From contig NZ_JANQIM010000004.1 in assembly GCF_028282165.1 (NCBI RefSeq), positions 1 through 64,000 on the forward strand: a DNA stretch of 64,000 bases, in the 5' to 3' direction. The position numbers and the translations under genes are program-made. How positions within the stretch are numbered: the first letter of the stretch is position 1; the number at the start of each line of letters is the position of its first letter. This document shows positions 63,020 through 64,000 of this stretch, in pieces. The notes beneath the pieces were generated by a model, which did no database searches, had not been told where the DNA came from, and worked only from the letters and a program-made list of their open reading frames with translations. Source of the stretch: Winogradskyella sp. Lineage in GTDB: Bacteria > Bacteroidota > Bacteroidia > Flavobacteriales > Flavobacteriaceae.

Positions 63020-64000
63020 ATGAAACAGCTTTTACTACTAACGGCAATGGTATTCTGTATTACCATATCGGTTAACGCACAATTCTTTGAAAGTTTTAAT
63101 GCCGGCATTCCTAATAATTGGACGGTTATCGATAATGACGGCGGTGACCAATGGCAATCTACGCAACAAGGATGGGGCGGAGGAAACGGCCTTGTTATTT
63201 TTACAGATAATAATTCTAACGAAGATTATTTAATAACACCTCAATTTTTGGTTACTAGCGGTATTTCAGAACGGATTTCGTTTCACGTATTAAGTAATAA
63301 TGCGTTCCAAAATTTTGAAGTCAGACTTTCAACAACAGGAAATGCCATAAACGATTTTTCAGAACTTATAGCTAGTGAAACCGATCCAGAAGCCGAGTTC
63401 AGTAACTATACACAATATGAATATAATCTATCGACCTATAATGGACAAAATGTATATGTGGCCATTGTATCGACAGGGCCAGAAACAGGATTCTTACAGT
63501 TAGACGAGTTTTCTAACGATTCCTTTAATTGCCCAAGTCCTTATGCACTAAGTGGTTCGCCAACAGCACTGACAGAAAGTACCTTTAGCTGGAGAAATGT
63601 GGCTGGACAGTCCGATTGGACTGTAGAATACGGTGAAACTGGATTTGTACTAGGTAACGGTACACAAATAATCGAAAATAGTACTACAGGAGTTGGTTTT
63701 GTAGAAGTTAATGGGCTTACTTCAGGACAGGCTTATGATTATTATGTACAATCCAATTGTGGAATTAATGATAGTCAATGGGTCGGACCTTTTACCATAA
63801 CACAACCATTGCAAGGTGAATCTGTGGCTTTTCCTATACCTTTAGATATTTTTTCAGGTGATTGTAATACCTCGCCAAGCTTAGATTTTGATTACAATAA
63901 TGGCTTTCCTTTTTTTGCCTTTGCAGGTAATACCCAAGCATATTTAAGTTTTGGTTGTGATGCTCTCGCTACAACAGAAAAAGTAGGAATCTGGACCCGT
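63020..64000 (+). CDS. Secreted choice-of-anchor-J / fibronectin type III protein (partial)
   Basis: The reading frame opens at ATG 63020 and is still open at the window edge (327 residues seen). Signal peptide MKQLLLLTAMVFCITISVNAQ. Residues 22-170 are a choice-of-anchor J / MAM-like domain: FFESFNAGIPNNWTVIDND, GDQWQSTQQGWGGGNG, LITPQFLVTSG. A fibronectin type III-like domain follows (about 172-255: CPSPYALSGSPTALTESTFS, VEVNGLTSGQAYDYYVQSNC), then the start of another beta domain. Proteins of this type are large surface adhesins or enzymes exported by T9SS; the sorting domain would lie beyond the window. Confidence 0.85.
   Translation, partial: MKQLLLLTAMVFCITISVNAQFFESFNAGIPNNWTVIDNDGGDQWQSTQQGWGGGNGLVIFTDNNSNEDYLITPQFLVTSGISERISFHVLSNNAFQNFEVRLSTTGNAINDFSELIASETDPEAEFSNYTQYEYNLSTYNGQNVYVAIVSTGPETGFLQLDEFSNDSFNCPSPYALSGSPTALTESTFSWRNVAGQSDWTVEYGETGFVLGNGTQIIENSTTGVGFVEVNGLTSGQAYDYYVQSNCGINDSQWVGPFTITQPLQGESVAFPIPLDIFSGDCNTSPSLDFDYNNGFPFFAFAGNTQAYLSFGCDALATTEKVGIWTR

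Noticed and set aside
1-64000. CRISPR arrays, tRNA and rRNA genes, insertion sequences
   Set aside because: No spaced identical repeats, cloverleaf-like or rRNA sequence, or transposase was seen on reading; a dedicated scan (tRNAscan, Infernal) would decide for small RNAs.

Overview
The window reads as an AT-rich chromosomal segment of a marine-type member of the Flavobacteriaceae (Bacteroidota). The grounds are: type IX secretion (T9SS) C-terminal domains on secreted proteins, many SPII lipoproteins, -7 boxes of the form TAnnTTTG (one with a TTG 20 bases upstream), LytTR two-component pairs, a one-piece E1 alpha/beta 2-oxoacid dehydrogenase, DUF3857/transglutaminase and tricorn-type proteases, and almost no Shine-Dalgarno sequences. 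I see no rRNA, tRNA, CRISPR array, insertion sequence or prophage.

Layout. 1-1.4 kb: a large imperfect palindrome with flanking short direct repeats, then a tyrosine recombinase; this is the edge of a possible mobile or integron-like region that continues off the left end. 1.4-5 kb: DUF4268 protein, ZIP metal transporter, methyltransferase, RlmL-like rRNA methyltransferase, DUF4136 lipoprotein. 5.1-8.1 kb: four-gene operon of lipoprotein, LytS-type kinase, LytTR regulator and a small unknown protein. 8.2-10.1 kb: stand-alone polyketide-type (AprA/GphF-like) methyltransferase plus DUF202 protein. 10.1-13.2 kb: DoxX/lipoprotein/GIN-domain operon behind a membrane AraC-type regulator, with three phased operator-like repeats between them. 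13.3-17.6 kb: tandem PPK2 polyphosphate kinases and the fused E1 enzyme. 17.7-25.4 kb: M1-like protein that has lost HExxH, T9SS-exported nuclease/phosphatase, LOG-family protein, UvrA. 25.6-34.9 kb: DUF2188 protein, alpha/beta hydrolase, giant TPR/DUF3857 protein, several small lipoproteins and membrane proteins, ATP-grasp enzyme, AlkD-like repair protein. 34.9-40.7 kb: tricorn protease, gamma-glutamyltransferase, ACP phosphodiesterase. 40.7-49.1 kb: acyltransferase, phosphoglucosamine mutase, class V aminotransferase, LpxL-like acyltransferase, rhomboid protease, TlpA-like thioredoxin, MnmE. 49.3-58.3 kb: accessory block of a serine hydrolase, a doubly anchored coiled-coil lipoprotein, a gene-poor stretch with a possible gene remnant, a TPR sensor kinase and regulator, a fibre-end-like protein and a T9SS subtilase. 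58.6-62.9 kb: TPR-tailed serine hydrolase divergent from a LytS/LytTR pair, with a phased direct repeat between them. 63-64 kb: start of a large secreted choice-of-anchor-J/fibronectin protein that runs off the right edge.

How the genes work together. Core functions (UvrA, MnmE, RlmL-like, phosphoglucosamine mutase, LpxL-like, E1) are interleaved with periplasmic and surface degradation (tricorn, GGT, alpha/beta hydrolase, subtilase, EEP protein). There are four local regulatory modules: LytS/LytTR at 5.7-7.4 kb, AraC at 12-13.2 kb, TPR-HK/RR at 52.3-55 kb and LytS/LytTR at 60.5-62.9 kb. Two of them have visible candidate operators next to a plausible target. An 18-bp palindrome (TCCCGATAGCTATCGGGA type) occurs three times, once inside a reading frame. 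All calls rest on reading the sequence and recalled family knowledge; no database search was run.
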